A stretch of 64,000 nt of DNA from Plantibacter flavus (GCF_002024505.1 NZ_CP019402.1:496001-560000), one strand, 5' to 3'; shown: positions 32,777 through 41,707, numbered from the stretch's first letter. Notes: generated from the sequence alone by a model not told the origin. Numbers and translations are program-made.

Positions 32777-33610
32777 GTGATGCGATTCGACTCGCCGGAA
32801 GCGCTCATCGCCGCATTGCTCGACCTCCGGGCGAAGGGCGAGCCGGAACGCGCCTGCGCGCTCGTCCGGGTCGCCCTGGCTGCGCGCGGGCATCAGTTCG
32901 CTGAGGACAGCTGGAAGACGTTCTTCGACCCGCAGGAGCCGTTCGCCAACGCGATGTACGACTGTGGCTACGCCCTGTGGGAGCTCGCCTGGCCGGACCG
33001 GGACGACGTCGAACCGCAGGCGGCGCTCCTCGCTTTCGAAGCGTCCTCGGCCGCAGGGCTCGATCTCGCCGGGTTCGCCCTGGCGCAGTCGCTCGATTGG
33101 GTCGGTGATCCGCGTGCCGAAGCAGCGCTCCGCGACTTCGTATCCCGCCACCCCGACTGGGAGGACCCGAGGCTGTTCGGGATCCTTGGCGGCCTCATCG
33201 CGGACCATTACGACGACGAGGAGCACATGGACGAGGCACTCATCTATCTCGACCGTGTCGGGGACAGCGAAGACATCTGGGTGTGTTGGCGCGCGTTGGC
33301 TATCGCGAAACTCGGTCATGTGGAGGATGCGGTCGCTCTCCTGCAGGACCAGGTGAGAGCAGACGATCCGGACGCGTTGGCCGTGCTCGGCGACATCCAT
33401 TGGTGGGCGGACGATGTGGAACGGGCGCAGGAAGCCTATCTCCGGGCGATGGCTGTCGGAGATGCCCGCTCGGCGCGCAGTCTCGGCAACCTGCTCCACA
33501 CACTCGGCGACGATGCCGCAGCACGACAGGCCTACGAGATCGCGGCAGCGCGCGGCGACGGGTATGCGACCACGCTCCTGCGCGATCCCTCGTGGGAGCT
33601 CCCCGGCTGA
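32777..33610 (+). CDS. TPR-like repeat protein
   Basis: A cytoplasmic, all-helical protein of about 277 residues, rich in Ala, Asp and Trp. Repeated helix pairs such as MDEALIYLDRVG, HVEDAVALLQDQV, DVERAQEAYLRAMAVGDARSARSLGNLL and AARQAYEIAAARGDGYA are typical of Sel1/TPR units. Such proteins scaffold partners, but none is suggested by the neighbours. GTG 32777 is taken because AGGAGG lies 10 bases upstream; ATG 32780 is adjacent. Confidence 0.75.
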   Translation: MMRFDSPEALIAALLDLRAKGEPERACALVRVALAARGHQFAEDSWKTFFDPQEPFANAMYDCGYALWELAWPDRDDVEPQAALLAFEASSAAGLDLAGFALAQSLDWVGDPRAEAALRDFVSRHPDWEDPRLFGILGGLIADHYDDEEHMDEALIYLDRVGDSEDIWVCWRALAIAKLGHVEDAVALLQDQVRADDPDALAVLGDIHWWADDVERAQEAYLRAMAVGDARSARSLGNLLHTLGDDAAARQAYEIAAARGDGYATTLLRDPSWELPG

Positions 33611-33674
33611 CGGCGGAAGGTCCGCGTCAGGGTCGTCCTCGGCGCTCCTACCCGGCGATGGACGCGGGCCAGGT

Positions 33675-34217
33675 TCACGGCTCGTCGTCCCAGGGGACCG
33701 GCGTCGTCGTGCCCGACTGCACGTCGCTCCGGAGGATCGCGTAGGCGACCGATGCGAGTGGCTGGCCGCCGGCCACTGGCCAGCCCTCGCGGTAGTGGGC
33801 CTCCTTCACCCAGCCGGCCCGACGGAAGGCGCGACGCATGGCGACGTTGTCCTCGCGGGTCTGCCCCTCGAGCTTCCGGACGGACGGGAACCGCCCGAAG
33901 ACCTCGGCGACGATGACCGGCAGGATCGCCGTTCCGATCCCGCGTCCTCGCGCGTCTTCGGCGAGCCGCAGGTCGATCAACGCCGTGTCGTCCTCGAGGT
34001 CCTCGAGGGCGACGATTCCCACCACCTCGCCGTCTGCGAGTACCCAACATCCGAAGGCACCGGGCCCGTCGACGATGCCGGAGGTCAGGCGTTCGCGAGC
34101 CTCCTCCGCGGTTGGTCGCGGCTGCATGTGGAACGGGAACTCGTGTGCGCTCAGGAACTCGACGAACGCGTCGTCGTCCCGTGGGCGTTCGAGCGGTTGC
34201 AGGCTCAACGGTGACAT
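33675..34217 (-). CDS. GNAT family N-acetyltransferase
   Basis: A 180-residue acetyltransferase. Visible: the central strand VGIVALEDLEDDTALIDLRLAEDARGRGIGTAILPVI, where ARGRGIGTA is the acetyl-CoA pyrophosphate loop, and the C-terminal RREDNVAMRRAF-like segment (QTREDNVAMRRAFRRAGWVKEAHYREG) typical of RimJ/RimL-like members. Acceptor unknown. ATG 34217 (MSPLSLQPLERP) is used; sequence further upstream in the frame is not conserved in character. Confidence 0.87.
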   Translation of the reverse strand: MSPLSLQPLERPRDDDAFVEFLSAHEFPFHMQPRPTAEEARERLTSGIVDGPGAFGCWVLADGEVVGIVALEDLEDDTALIDLRLAEDARGRGIGTAILPVIVAEVFGRFPSVRKLEGQTREDNVAMRRAFRRAGWVKEAHYREGWPVAGGQPLASVAYAILRSDVQSGTTTPVPWDDEP

Positions 34218-34337
34218 CCGCCCAGTATCGCAAGGTCGCCACGGTGTGTGCCGAGCGGAGGTGAGCTGTCGAACGCGCACGCCTGTCCAAAGAACGCAAC
34301 GGGCCACGTGCCGTCTCGCCCCGTCGTTACGCTGATG

Positions 34338-34399
34338 CCCGACAGGACCCTTTCGCCCTGTCGGGGTTCCCGGCCGGCTTCCCCTCGATTCCGGCCGGG
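34338..34399 (-). terminator. Two tandem hairpins downstream of the LuxR-type gene
   Basis: CCCGGCCGG/CCGGCCGGG (34369-34377 with 34391-34399) and CCCGACAGG/CCTGTCGGG (34338-34346 with 34357-34365) form two 9-bp stems 26 bases or more after the LuxR-type stop codon. Together they make a probable double terminator. Confidence 0.65.
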
Positions 34400-34424
34400 G
34401 CCCGCTTCACCGCCAGGGCGGACG

Positions 34425-37409
34425 TCAGGGGCGGTCGGTGCGTCCGGCGTTCGCCGCGAGCAATCCGCTCCCTCCGGCGATCATCGCGGCCTCGGTCCGG
34501 GTCGCCGCACCGAGCTTCCGCAGGATGGCCGAGACGTGGACGCTCGCCGTCTTCGCGCTGATGAACAGGCGCTCGCCGATTTGACGGTTGCTCAGGCCTT
34601 CCGCGATGAGCTGCAGCACCTGGCGCTCTCGGGCGGTCAACTCGATGGAGCCGCTGGCGCCGCGCGCTCGGGGGCGGCCGTCGAGGTTCAGCGACGCTCG
34701 CTCCGCCAACGCCCGCGCACCGTCGAGCACGAGGCCGGCACCGAGCGTCGTCGCCTCGGCGACCGCGATGACGAGCGTGTCCTGCGCGGCAGGACGGTCA
34801 CCGGCTGCCACGCGCGCCTCTGCCAGTCTGAGCGCCGCGTAGGGCGCGAGCGCGGCCGGTGCGAACGGATGCTCGGCCATCGCGCGAGCCGCCTCCCACG
34901 CGCCGACGTCGTTCCCGGTGCCGTCCGGTCCGCCGAGCTCGGCGTCGACTAGCGCGCTCCACAGTGGCGCGGTCGGCCAGAACCGCTCCTCGGCGAGCAG
35001 TGCCCTCCAGCGTTCCTCCAGCTGGCGGAGCCGATCGTCGTCGACCCCTGCGAATGGTCCGGACTCCACGTCGAGTGTGCCGGCCGCCAACGCGACACGG
35101 ACCCGGGCCAGGACGCGCGCCGCGTCCGCAAGCGCCGGCAGGTCGTACGCCGGCATGGGGCGGTGGTCCGGTGCCTCGAACACGCCGACCCCCGCCGGCG
35201 ACCAGGCCCCGGCGAGGTCGCCGGCAGCCAGCCCGACCTGCATCACGACGCGGGCGACGCCGAACCGCGTCTGCACCTCCAGGCCGGACAGGGAGAGCAT
35301 CCCCTTCCGCCACCGGCGGTACAGGGTCGCCGCGCTCTCGGCGTCGCCACGCCAGAGCGTGAGCAGGATGAGCGACTGGCGCAGGTACACCGAGAAGGCG
35401 AGGGGCGGCTGCAGTGCCAGGGCCCGGTGGACCCGTTCCTCCGCCTCGTCCCAGCGACCGAGCGCCACCAACGGGTCGACCGCGTTCGACGACAAAATGA
35501 GCCCCGAACTGCGCTCGACGCCCAGCTCCTTCGCCCGCGCGACGCCTTCCAATGCCGACGCGAGCGCTTCCTCGTAGGAACCGAGCAGGTTCGCCATGTC
35601 GGACGCGTTCACCCGGTACCGGAGGAGGGCGCTGCCGTCGCCGTCAGCCAGCGTCTCAGCGGTCGCGAGCATCCTGCTGCCGCTCTCCAGTTCGCCGTGG
35701 TGGATGCGCGCGATCCCACCGATGTTCGCCGCGACCGAGGCGTTCCGTGCCGAACCGGTGCGGACGGCCTCCCGGGCGGCCTCGTCGGCGTACTCGATCG
35801 CCCGTTCCAGCCGCCCGATGATCATGTGCCGTGCGCCGAGGCTCGTCAGCAGCACACCGCGCAGGTCGCCGGGGGTGCCCGGTGGGACCCGGTCGAGCGC
35901 CTCTTCGAGGAGGTCCACCGAGCCCGGTCGCCCGAGGTTGGCGAGGTAGAACGCCTTGTCACGGAGGAGCTTGGCCTGGTCGAGGTCGTCGCGTTCCTCC
36001 GGCGTCGCGAGCACCTCGTCGACCATGGCGATCGCCCGGTCCGTCCACCCGGCGTTCCGTAAGGCGCTCGCCGTCCGTCGCATGAGTTCCGAACGCGAGC
36101 GCCCGACGAGTGCCGCGGCGTCGGGCACCTGGTCCCAGATCTCCAGGAGACGCTCGCCGAGCTGCGCCTCCGTGCTGTACGCGTATGCAGCGTGAGCCTG
36201 CTCCATGGCGCGGACGGTCGCGGGGAAGGCCCGTCCGAAGTCGCGGGCGAGCATCCAGTGGTGCGACACCGCGGCAGCGACCGGCTCACCACCGAAGCCT
36301 GCCTCCAGCGCCTCGGCGAACCCCGCATGGAACCGGCTCCGTTCGCCGGGCAGCAGGTCGTCGTGGATCGCCTCCCGGACCAGTGCGTGTCGGAACTCGT
36401 ACGTGGTCGCGTCCGCGACGAGGACGTTCGACCCGATCGCCTCCCGCACACCGGTGTCGAGGGCGTCGGGGCCGCCTGTGAACACCCGCTCCAGGAGGGT
36501 GTGCTCGACACAGACACCACCGGCCGAGATCACGCGCAGCAGCTGTTGGGTCGCGGGCGCGAGCCGCTCGTAGCGCGCCAGCAGGAGCTCGCGCAGGGTG
36601 TCGGGGAGTTCGTCGCCATCGCCGTCCCGGTCCACGTCCAGTCCGAGGAGTTCCTCGACGAAGAACGGAACGCCCTCGCTCCGTGCGTACACGCTGTCGA
36701 TCGAGACCGTGTCGAGGGAACTTCCGCGGATCGCGATCGCCTGGCGGAGCACGTCGCTGCGGCTCAACCGTTCGAGGGTGTGCCGCTCGACGCGCCTCGT
36801 GCGATCGAGCTCGGCGAGGAAGCCGCGCAGGGGGTGCCCGCGGGAGACGTCCTCGCTTCGGAAGGTGAGCACGACCATCACGCGGGCATCGGAGAGCACG
36901 CGCACGAGGAAGGCCAGCAGGCTGAGGGTCGCACCGTCGGCCCAGTGGACGTCCTCGATGGCGACGACGACGGGCTGCTGACGTGACAGCGCCTCGAGGA
37001 GCACCGCGACGGTCTCGTGGAGCCGCCCGACGCCGCCGTCCCGGTGGTCCTGCGCGTCGGGGCCGAGCGATGGCAGCAGCGTCGCGAGGGAGGCTTTGCC
37101 CGGACCCGCAGCCTCCAGCACCGCGTCGCGCCCGCGCTGCGCGACGAGGTCCTTCATGAGGCCGAGGACCGGTGCATAGGGCGCGGCGACGTCACCGAGG
37201 TCCACGCACTGGCCCGTGATGACGAGTGCCGACGACCGGACCGACCGCGTGAACTCGGTGAGCAGGCGCGTCTTGCCGATGCCGGCCTCGCCGCTCAGGA
37301 CCACACTGCGTGACTCGCCCGTGGCGACGGCGTCGAACACGCCCTGGAGCGCTCGAAGATCGGAGGCGCGCCCGATCATCGTCGGGCTGGTGGTGGGCAG
37401 GCTCACCAC
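34425..37409 (-). CDS. Large ATP-binding LuxR-type transcriptional regulator (LAL family)
   Basis: A 994-residue MalT-like regulator. The N-terminal AAA/NTPase domain has Walker A GEAGIGKT near residue 40 and Walker B VVVAIEDVHWAD near residue 150. A long helical TPR-like sensor region follows (about residues 350-900), then a C-terminal LuxR helix-turn-helix (ELTARERQVLQLIAEGLSNRQIGERLFISAKTASVHVSAILRKLG). LAL proteins respond to ligands sensed by the helical region and often control carbon metabolism or secondary metabolites. The target is not known. It may bind the TGGGGA-N4-TCCCCA palindrome upstream of its operon. GTG start; the preceding small gene overlaps it by 7 bases. Confidence 0.93.
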   Translation of the reverse strand: MVSLPTTSPTMIGRASDLRALQGVFDAVATGESRSVVLSGEAGIGKTRLLTEFTRSVRSSALVITGQCVDLGDVAAPYAPVLGLMKDLVAQRGRDAVLEAAGPGKASLATLLPSLGPDAQDHRDGGVGRLHETVAVLLEALSRQQPVVVAIEDVHWADGATLSLLAFLVRVLSDARVMVVLTFRSEDVSRGHPLRGFLAELDRTRRVERHTLERLSRSDVLRQAIAIRGSSLDTVSIDSVYARSEGVPFFVEELLGLDVDRDGDGDELPDTLRELLLARYERLAPATQQLLRVISAGGVCVEHTLLERVFTGGPDALDTGVREAIGSNVLVADATTYEFRHALVREAIHDDLLPGERSRFHAGFAEALEAGFGGEPVAAAVSHHWMLARDFGRAFPATVRAMEQAHAAYAYSTEAQLGERLLEIWDQVPDAAALVGRSRSELMRRTASALRNAGWTDRAIAMVDEVLATPEERDDLDQAKLLRDKAFYLANLGRPGSVDLLEEALDRVPPGTPGDLRGVLLTSLGARHMIIGRLERAIEYADEAAREAVRTGSARNASVAANIGGIARIHHGELESGSRMLATAETLADGDGSALLRYRVNASDMANLLGSYEEALASALEGVARAKELGVERSSGLILSSNAVDPLVALGRWDEAEERVHRALALQPPLAFSVYLRQSLILLTLWRGDAESAATLYRRWRKGMLSLSGLEVQTRFGVARVVMQVGLAAGDLAGAWSPAGVGVFEAPDHRPMPAYDLPALADAARVLARVRVALAAGTLDVESGPFAGVDDDRLRQLEERWRALLAEERFWPTAPLWSALVDAELGGPDGTGNDVGAWEAARAMAEHPFAPAALAPYAALRLAEARVAAGDRPAAQDTLVIAVAEATTLGAGLVLDGARALAERASLNLDGRPRARGASGSIELTARERQVLQLIAEGLSNRQIGERLFISAKTASVHVSAILRKLGAATRTEAAMIAGGSGLLAANAGRTDRP

Positions 37410-37585
37410 TCCATGGTCCCACCCTCGTCACGATCGGCAGCGGCGTCCGCGAGTCGCCGCTGCTCCTCCAGTCGTCGTTCCCGGCGGCGACGTTCCCGCT
37501 CGAGATCCCGCTGGAGTTCCTGCTCGATGAACCGTCTCGTCTCGACGGACGTGAACGGGCTGTGACTCGCGCTCGTGATCAACAT
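37403..37585 (-). CDS. Small charged helical protein cotranscribed with the LuxR-type regulator
   Basis: A 60-residue protein starting at ATG 37585 with a GGAGG ribosome site 5 bases upstream. After a short N-terminal segment (MLITSASHSPFTSVETRRF) it is one long, highly charged helix (QELQRDLERERRRRERRLEE), probably a coiled coil. Its stop lies inside the start region of the LuxR-type gene, so the two are translationally coupled. No family is recognised; a partner or accessory protein of the regulator is a reasonable guess. Confidence 0.7.
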   Translation of the reverse strand: MLITSASHSPFTSVETRRFIEQELQRDLERERRRRERRLEEQRRLADAAADRDEGGTMEW

Positions 37586-37713
37586 GGCTCCTCCGCTGCG
37601 CACGGGGTCGGTGTCCGTGCTCGACCACTCACGTTCCTCGCTGAGGCCCGTGTCCTACCTCGGGCAACTGCCCTAGATGGCCGGGACCGGCGCGGTCGGA
37701 GCTGCCGTCGACC

Positions 37714-37729
37714 TGGGGAGTCCTCCCCA
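37714..37729. promoter_or_regulatory. Inverted repeat TGGGGA-N4-TCCCCA (site 1)
   Basis: Perfect 16-bp palindrome with centre GTCC. It lies 129 bp upstream of the small-helical-protein/LuxR operon and 60 bp upstream of the plus-strand gene at 37789. An identical architecture recurs at 38953-38968. Confidence 0.7.
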
Positions 37730-37788
37730 TCGTCCGACGCGGCCGGTGGACGGCCGGATCGGACGAGATCCGCAGTGACACGATCCAG

Positions 37789-38319
37789 GTGGGCGAGACG
37801 CTCGAGATCCGGGTCCGCGACCAGACCGGCGAGGTCACGCTCGAGGCGCCGGCCGGCCCGGACTTCTGGCAGTGGTTCTGGGCGGTGACGATGTCACTCC
37901 TCACCGCACTGCTCGCCTGGTGGTCCGTCATCGCGGTGCGCAACAGCATCCGACTGCTCGCGTTCCGCCCCGGAACCCGGCAGCCGGACGTCGTGTTCGC
38001 ATTGAGTGGGGCGGTGCCGCGCGCGACGGGCCGCAACGGTCGACGACAGGTCCTGGAGCTCACGGGCCGGATCGAGTCGAGCTCCGACGGGCTCCGGGTC
38101 GGTGAACCGGCGACGCTCACCGTACCGGCGAGTCACACGGCCGCCGTGTCCGGCTTCCCGCCACGGATCCCCGGCTACCGGGTGAGCCAGCGGGCGACGG
38201 AGGACGGGATCGTCGTCGTGCACCTGCCCGAATCCGACGTGTGGTGGGCGGCCACGCTGACGTTCCCCTCGACCCTCCAGTCGGGCGGGGTCGCAGGGTC
38301 GGCGACCACCTCGGGCTGA
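37789..38319 (+). CDS. Hypothetical membrane protein (176 aa)
   Basis: Function not recognised. A beta-rich start (ETLEIRVRDQTGEVTLEAP) is followed by one membrane segment at about residues 27-50 (WQWFWAVTMSLLTALLAWWS) and a soluble C-terminal part. The first usable start codon is GTG 37789, with a weak ribosome site. The in-frame sequence upstream to about 37681 is open and protein-like, so the real start may be further left at a rare codon, or the gene may have lost its start. Confidence 0.6.
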   Translation: MGETLEIRVRDQTGEVTLEAPAGPDFWQWFWAVTMSLLTALLAWWSVIAVRNSIRLLAFRPGTRQPDVVFALSGAVPRATGRNGRRQVLELTGRIESSSDGLRVGEPATLTVPASHTAAVSGFPPRIPGYRVSQRATEDGIVVVHLPESDVWWAATLTFPSTLQSGGVAGSATTSG

Positions 38320-38350
38320 GCGTTCGGGTCGGTGTCCAGGTACCGGACGT

Positions 38351-38578
38351 TCAGGGGCGGACGCGGACGCTGCGCCCCTCGAGGGAGACGACGTCGTCGA
38401 GCTGCAACTGCCGGCCGCGTCGGCGATCGATCTCGCCGTTGACCCGCACCGCGCCGTCGGCGATCGCCGCTTTCACGTCTCCGCCGGAGTCGAGCAGACC
38501 GGCGAACTTCAAGAACTGCCCGAGTCGGATGCCCTCGCCGCCGATCGGGACATCGGTGATCTGTGTCGGGTTCGTCAT
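38351..38578 (-). CDS. RNA-binding S4 domain protein (YbcJ-like)
   Basis: A 75-residue protein consisting of one S4 domain: IRLGQFLKFAGLLDSGGDVKAAIADGAVRVNGEIDRRRGRQLQLDDVVSLEG. The Gly-Arg-rich turn and the VNGE.....R.L pattern are characteristic of small RNA-binding proteins of the YbcJ/YaaA type, thought to bind structured RNA. Single gene, ending 31 bases from the convergent membrane-protein gene. Confidence 0.9.
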   Translation of the reverse strand: MTNPTQITDVPIGGEGIRLGQFLKFAGLLDSGGDVKAAIADGAVRVNGEIDRRRGRQLQLDDVVSLEGRSVRVRP

Positions 38579-38678
38579 CCCCGAATGCTAACAAGGATGC
38601 GGTGGCTGGACCGGGGGACAGGATGTGGTTGTACCCTCAGCGGTACCGGGCCATCGTGGCTCGCAAAGGAGCACCATC

Positions 38679-38831
38679 ATGGGCGAGAAGTCCGCACGGA
38701 AAGAAGGCGGCAAGACCGCACCGGCGAAGACGCTGAAGGAGAAGCGCACCGCCAAGGCCGACAAGAAGGCCGGTAACGCGCGTTCGGAGAACACCGACGC
38801 GGTCACGCGGGTCAAGAACCGCTCGTCCTGA
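38679..38831 (+). CDS. Small lysine-rich protein (50 aa)
   Basis: Starts at ATG 38679 with AAAGGAG 8 bases upstream and is followed by a clear terminator hairpin. The product is almost entirely Lys, Ala, Thr, Glu and Arg, with no hydrophobic core, and should be disordered and basic. Short proteins of this composition recur in actinobacteria with unknown role; nucleic-acid association is possible. The ribosome site and terminator make it a convincing gene despite its size. Confidence 0.75.
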   Translation: MGEKSARKEGGKTAPAKTLKEKRTAKADKKAGNARSENTDAVTRVKNRSS

Positions 38832-38861
38832 TCAGCGGCCCGTCGCGGTCGGTGATGCGCT

Positions 38862-38895
38862 CAGGCGTCTGTCCCCTCACGGAGACGGGCGCCTG
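38862..38895 (+). terminator. Rho-independent terminator after the lysine-rich gene
   Basis: CAGGCGTCTGTC pairs with the segment ending GGGCGCCTG over about 12 positions (two G-U). The stem is followed by TTCTGGTCTT. Located 30 bases after the stop codon. Confidence 0.75.
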
Positions 38896-38952
38896 TTCTG
38901 GTCTTCACCCTCGCCGCGATCCGCCCGGGTGTCGACCTCGACCGGCAAGCGG

Positions 38953-38968
38953 TGGGGAGCAGTCCCCA
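38953..38968. promoter_or_regulatory. Inverted repeat TGGGGA-N4-TCCCCA (site 2)
   Basis: Perfect 16-bp palindrome with centre GCAG, 72 bp upstream of the lipoprotein start. Same arms and spacing as 37714-37729. Placed where an operator of the lipoprotein promoter would be expected. Confidence 0.7.
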
Positions 38969-39039
38969 TTGAGCCGCCGTCGTGGTGTGCCCCAATCTGG
39001 ACCCTGAGAACAACAACCGTCGATCAGGGGGACATCACC

Positions 39040-39519
39040 ATGGGGTACACATACCGGCAGCGCATCATCCGCACCTCGGCAGCAGCCTTGGCCGTTCCCG
39101 CACTGCTGCTCCTGAGCGCATGTGGAAGCTCGGGCGGCGAGATCGGCGATGAGGTCCGGATCTCCGAAGGGACGATGACGGTCACGGGGATCGAGCAGCG
39201 GACCGCGGAGGACGTCGCCGCGCTCGAACTCGACGAGCTCGCCGGCCAGACGCCCTACTTCGTGACGTACGAGGTGGCCTTCAACGACGGCTCGGAGGGC
39301 GACCTCGACGAGAACTTCTGGAAGGCCAAGGCGTCGGACGGTGAGGCGTCGCCCATCAACGTCCTCAACTTCGGTGGGGATTTCGACTGCACCGGTCTCG
39401 GCGAGGTGTCCGACGGCAAGGCGGAAGGGTGCCAGCTCATCATGGTGCCGGAGGGTGCGACGCTCGAGTCGGTGTCCTTCGGTGGAGCGGGCACGTGGCG
39501 CGCACCGCAGGCGGAGTGA
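39040..39519 (+). CDS. Lipoprotein of unknown function
   Basis: A 159-residue exported protein. A signal peptide with lipobox LLSAC near residue 28 is followed by a small beta-rich domain. A GSSGGE tether leads to VRISEGTMTVTGIEQR, VTYEVAFNDGSEGDLDENFW, and two Cys residues (FDCTG and EGCQLI) that could form a disulfide. The layout resembles extracellular Ig-like or DUF4352-like stabilising domains, but the family is uncertain. The GGGGG-containing ribosome site lies 9 bases upstream of ATG 39040. The palindrome at 38953 suggests coregulation with the LuxR-type locus. Confidence 0.8.
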   Translation: MGYTYRQRIIRTSAAALAVPALLLLSACGSSGGEIGDEVRISEGTMTVTGIEQRTAEDVAALELDELAGQTPYFVTYEVAFNDGSEGDLDENFWKAKASDGEASPINVLNFGGDFDCTGLGEVSDGKAEGCQLIMVPEGATLESVSFGGAGTWRAPQAE

Positions 39520-39573
39520 CGCCGAGGCCCTGACCGCTCACGCGCGGGCCGGGCATCCCGCTATCGTCGTGGC

Positions 39574-40770
39574 ATGTCCGACCTCAGCCCCGGCGACGAC
39601 GCGCTCGAGCTCGCCCGCCTGCTCATCTCGATCGACTCCGTCAGTCCGAGCCTCGTCCCAGGGGCTCCCGGAGAAGGGCGGATCGCGGCGGTGATCGCGC
39701 AGCGACTCGAGGGCGCCGGCTTCGTGGTCGACCTCGTTCCCGCGCCGGAGGACCCGCAGCGCGTCAGCGTCGTGGCCGTGCACGCGGGATCGCAGCCGGG
39801 GCCGACGGTCGTGTTCAACGGCCATCTCGACACCGTCGGGGTCGAGGGCATGGCCGATCCCTTCACCCCGCGGATCGCGGACGGCCGGCTCTTCGGGCGC
39901 GGTGCCAGCGACATGAAGGCCGGCCTGGCCGGGCTGATCGTCGCCGCAGAACGACTCGCCGCGACCGACCACCCCGGCGCGGTCGTCTTCACGGGCGTCG
40001 CCGACGAGGAGGACGCGAGCGTGGGGGCCGCTGCCGTCCTCCGACACCTCGCCGATCGTGGTGTGACGGCGGACGTGTGCCTCATCGCCGAGCCCACCTG
40101 GTTGGACCGGGTGTCGGCGCATCGGGGGTACGCGGTCGTCGAGGTCACGCTGCAGGGGACGGCCGCGCACTCGTCACAGCCTGGTCTGGCCGTCGATGCG
40201 ATCCGCGCTGTCAGCGCGCTGCTGCAGGAGGTGGAGCGGGCCGACGACGAGATTCATCGGCGACCGGCGCACCCGTTGCTCGACCACGGTTCGTTCACCA
40301 CGACGGTCGCCAGGGCAGGGAGCGCCCCGTTCACGATCGCAGCCGGCGCCACCCTCGTCATCGAACGACGCACCCTGCCGGGTGAACGCGCTGAGGACGC
40401 GCTGGTCGAGGTCCAGGCGATGCTCGAAGCGGTCGCAGCCCGGATGCCCGGCCTCCGCACGGGCGCCCGGCTGACCCATCAGCGCGAGGCCTGGGAGGCC
40501 GACGAGCACGGGGCGGCTGCGCGGTTCGCCGACGTCCTCGCCGCCGAGCTCTCTCGGGGCGCCGAGGCCCTACCGTCGGCGGTCGGAGCGCCGTATTGGA
40601 TGGAGTCGGCGCTGTGGCAGGCGGCCGGGATCCCGACCGTCGTGTGCGGCCCCGCGGGCGGCGGACTGCACGCTGCGGAGGAGTGGGTCGACCTCGACCA
40701 GCTCCGGCGGTTCCCGGAAGCGGTCATGGCTGCGACCCGCGACGCGCTGTCCGGATCGGGCGCGGCGTGA
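39574..40770 (+). CDS. M20 family metallopeptidase (ArgE/DapE type)
   Basis: A 398-residue di-zinc hydrolase of the M20/M28 superfamily. Metal and catalytic motifs: FNGHLDTVG near residue 88, FGRGASDMKAGLAGLIVAA near 108, the catalytic Glu pair in GVADEEDASVG near 145, EPTWLDRVSAHRG near 170 and the C-terminal AGGGLHAAEEWVD. The dimerisation domain (VTLQGTAAHSSQPGLAVDAI) lies in the middle. Acts on acylated amino acids or peptides; the exact substrate is not clear. Its end overlaps the reductase gene by 4 bases (GTGA). Confidence 0.92.
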   Translation: MSDLSPGDDALELARLLISIDSVSPSLVPGAPGEGRIAAVIAQRLEGAGFVVDLVPAPEDPQRVSVVAVHAGSQPGPTVVFNGHLDTVGVEGMADPFTPRIADGRLFGRGASDMKAGLAGLIVAAERLAATDHPGAVVFTGVADEEDASVGAAAVLRHLADRGVTADVCLIAEPTWLDRVSAHRGYAVVEVTLQGTAAHSSQPGLAVDAIRAVSALLQEVERADDEIHRRPAHPLLDHGSFTTTVARAGSAPFTIAAGATLVIERRTLPGERAEDALVEVQAMLEAVAARMPGLRTGARLTHQREAWEADEHGAAARFADVLAAELSRGAEALPSAVGAPYWMESALWQAAGIPTVVCGPAGGGLHAAEEWVDLDQLRRFPEAVMAATRDALSGSGAA

Positions 40771-41663
40771 CGCCCGCGGGACCCGACCGCATCGCGGTGA
40801 TCGGGCCGGGCGCGATCGGAACCGTGGTCGCCGCAGCGCTCCACGAACAGGGACGGACGCCGTTCATCGCGGGGCGGTCGAAGCGGGCGGAACTCCAGCT
40901 CCAGGTCGACGATGAGACGGTGACGGTCCCCGGCCCGGTCCACACCGACCCGGCGGAGTCCCCAGGTACCGCGGCCCTCGTCTTCCTGGCGGTCAAGGCC
41001 ACCCAGACGGCTGCCGCTGCCGACTGGCTCGCCGCGCTGTGCGGCCCGGACACGGTCGTGTGCGTCCTGCAGAACGGCGTCGAGCAACGCGAGATGGTGG
41101 AGCCACTCGTCCGGGAGGGAACGGTCGTCCCCGCGGTCGTGTGGTTCCCGGCCACCCGTGAGCCCGGCGGTCCGGTCACCCTGTTGAGCCCGCCGCGCCT
41201 GTCCCTGCCGGAGACACCTGGTGCCCTCGTCGTCGAGGACGCGTTGCGAGGCTCCCGCTGCGCCGTCGAGGTCTCGACCGACTTCACGACCCTCGCCTGG
41301 CGGAAGCTGCTGCAGAACGCGGCCGCCGGACTCATGGCGCTGACCGGACGCCGATCGGGCATGTACCGGCGCGACGACATCGGCCGCTTGATGCTCGGCT
41401 ACCTCGAGGAAAGCGCCGCCGTTGCGCGCGCGGAGGGTGCGCGGTTGACCGACGACGAACCTCGGCGGCTCCTCGACCAGTTCCGTGCCGCTCCGGTCGA
41501 CCGTGGGACGTCGATCCTCGCCGACCGCGAACAGAGGCGACCGCTCGAATGGGACGTCCGCAACGCGGTGATCCAGCGGCGGGGGAGCGCGCACGGCATC
41601 CCCACGCCGATCAGCGACATCGTCGTGCCGTTGCTCGCCGCGGCGAGCGATGGGCCGGGCTGA
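40767..41663 (+). CDS. Ketopantoate reductase family (ApbA/PanE) oxidoreductase
   Basis: A 298-residue NADPH-dependent 2-dehydropantoate 2-reductase-like protein: Rossmann loop IAVIGPGAIGTVVAAALHEQG, then LVFLAVKATQT, the conserved QNGVEQ, and the C-terminal helical domain with WRKLLQNAAAGLMALTGR, where the Lys is the catalytic residue and Asn binds substrate. PanE makes pantoate for coenzyme A, but several paralogues act on other 2-keto acids, so the pathway is open. GTG start overlaps the M20 peptidase stop, implying joint translation. Confidence 0.9.
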   Translation: MTPAGPDRIAVIGPGAIGTVVAAALHEQGRTPFIAGRSKRAELQLQVDDETVTVPGPVHTDPAESPGTAALVFLAVKATQTAAAADWLAALCGPDTVVCVLQNGVEQREMVEPLVREGTVVPAVVWFPATREPGGPVTLLSPPRLSLPETPGALVVEDALRGSRCAVEVSTDFTTLAWRKLLQNAAAGLMALTGRRSGMYRRDDIGRLMLGYLEESAAVARAEGARLTDDEPRRLLDQFRAAPVDRGTSILADREQRRPLEWDVRNAVIQRRGSAHGIPTPISDIVVPLLAAASDGPG

Positions 41664-41707
41664 GCCACGACAGCATCGGGATCGAGCCTGCCGATAGGCT
41701 CGAAGGC

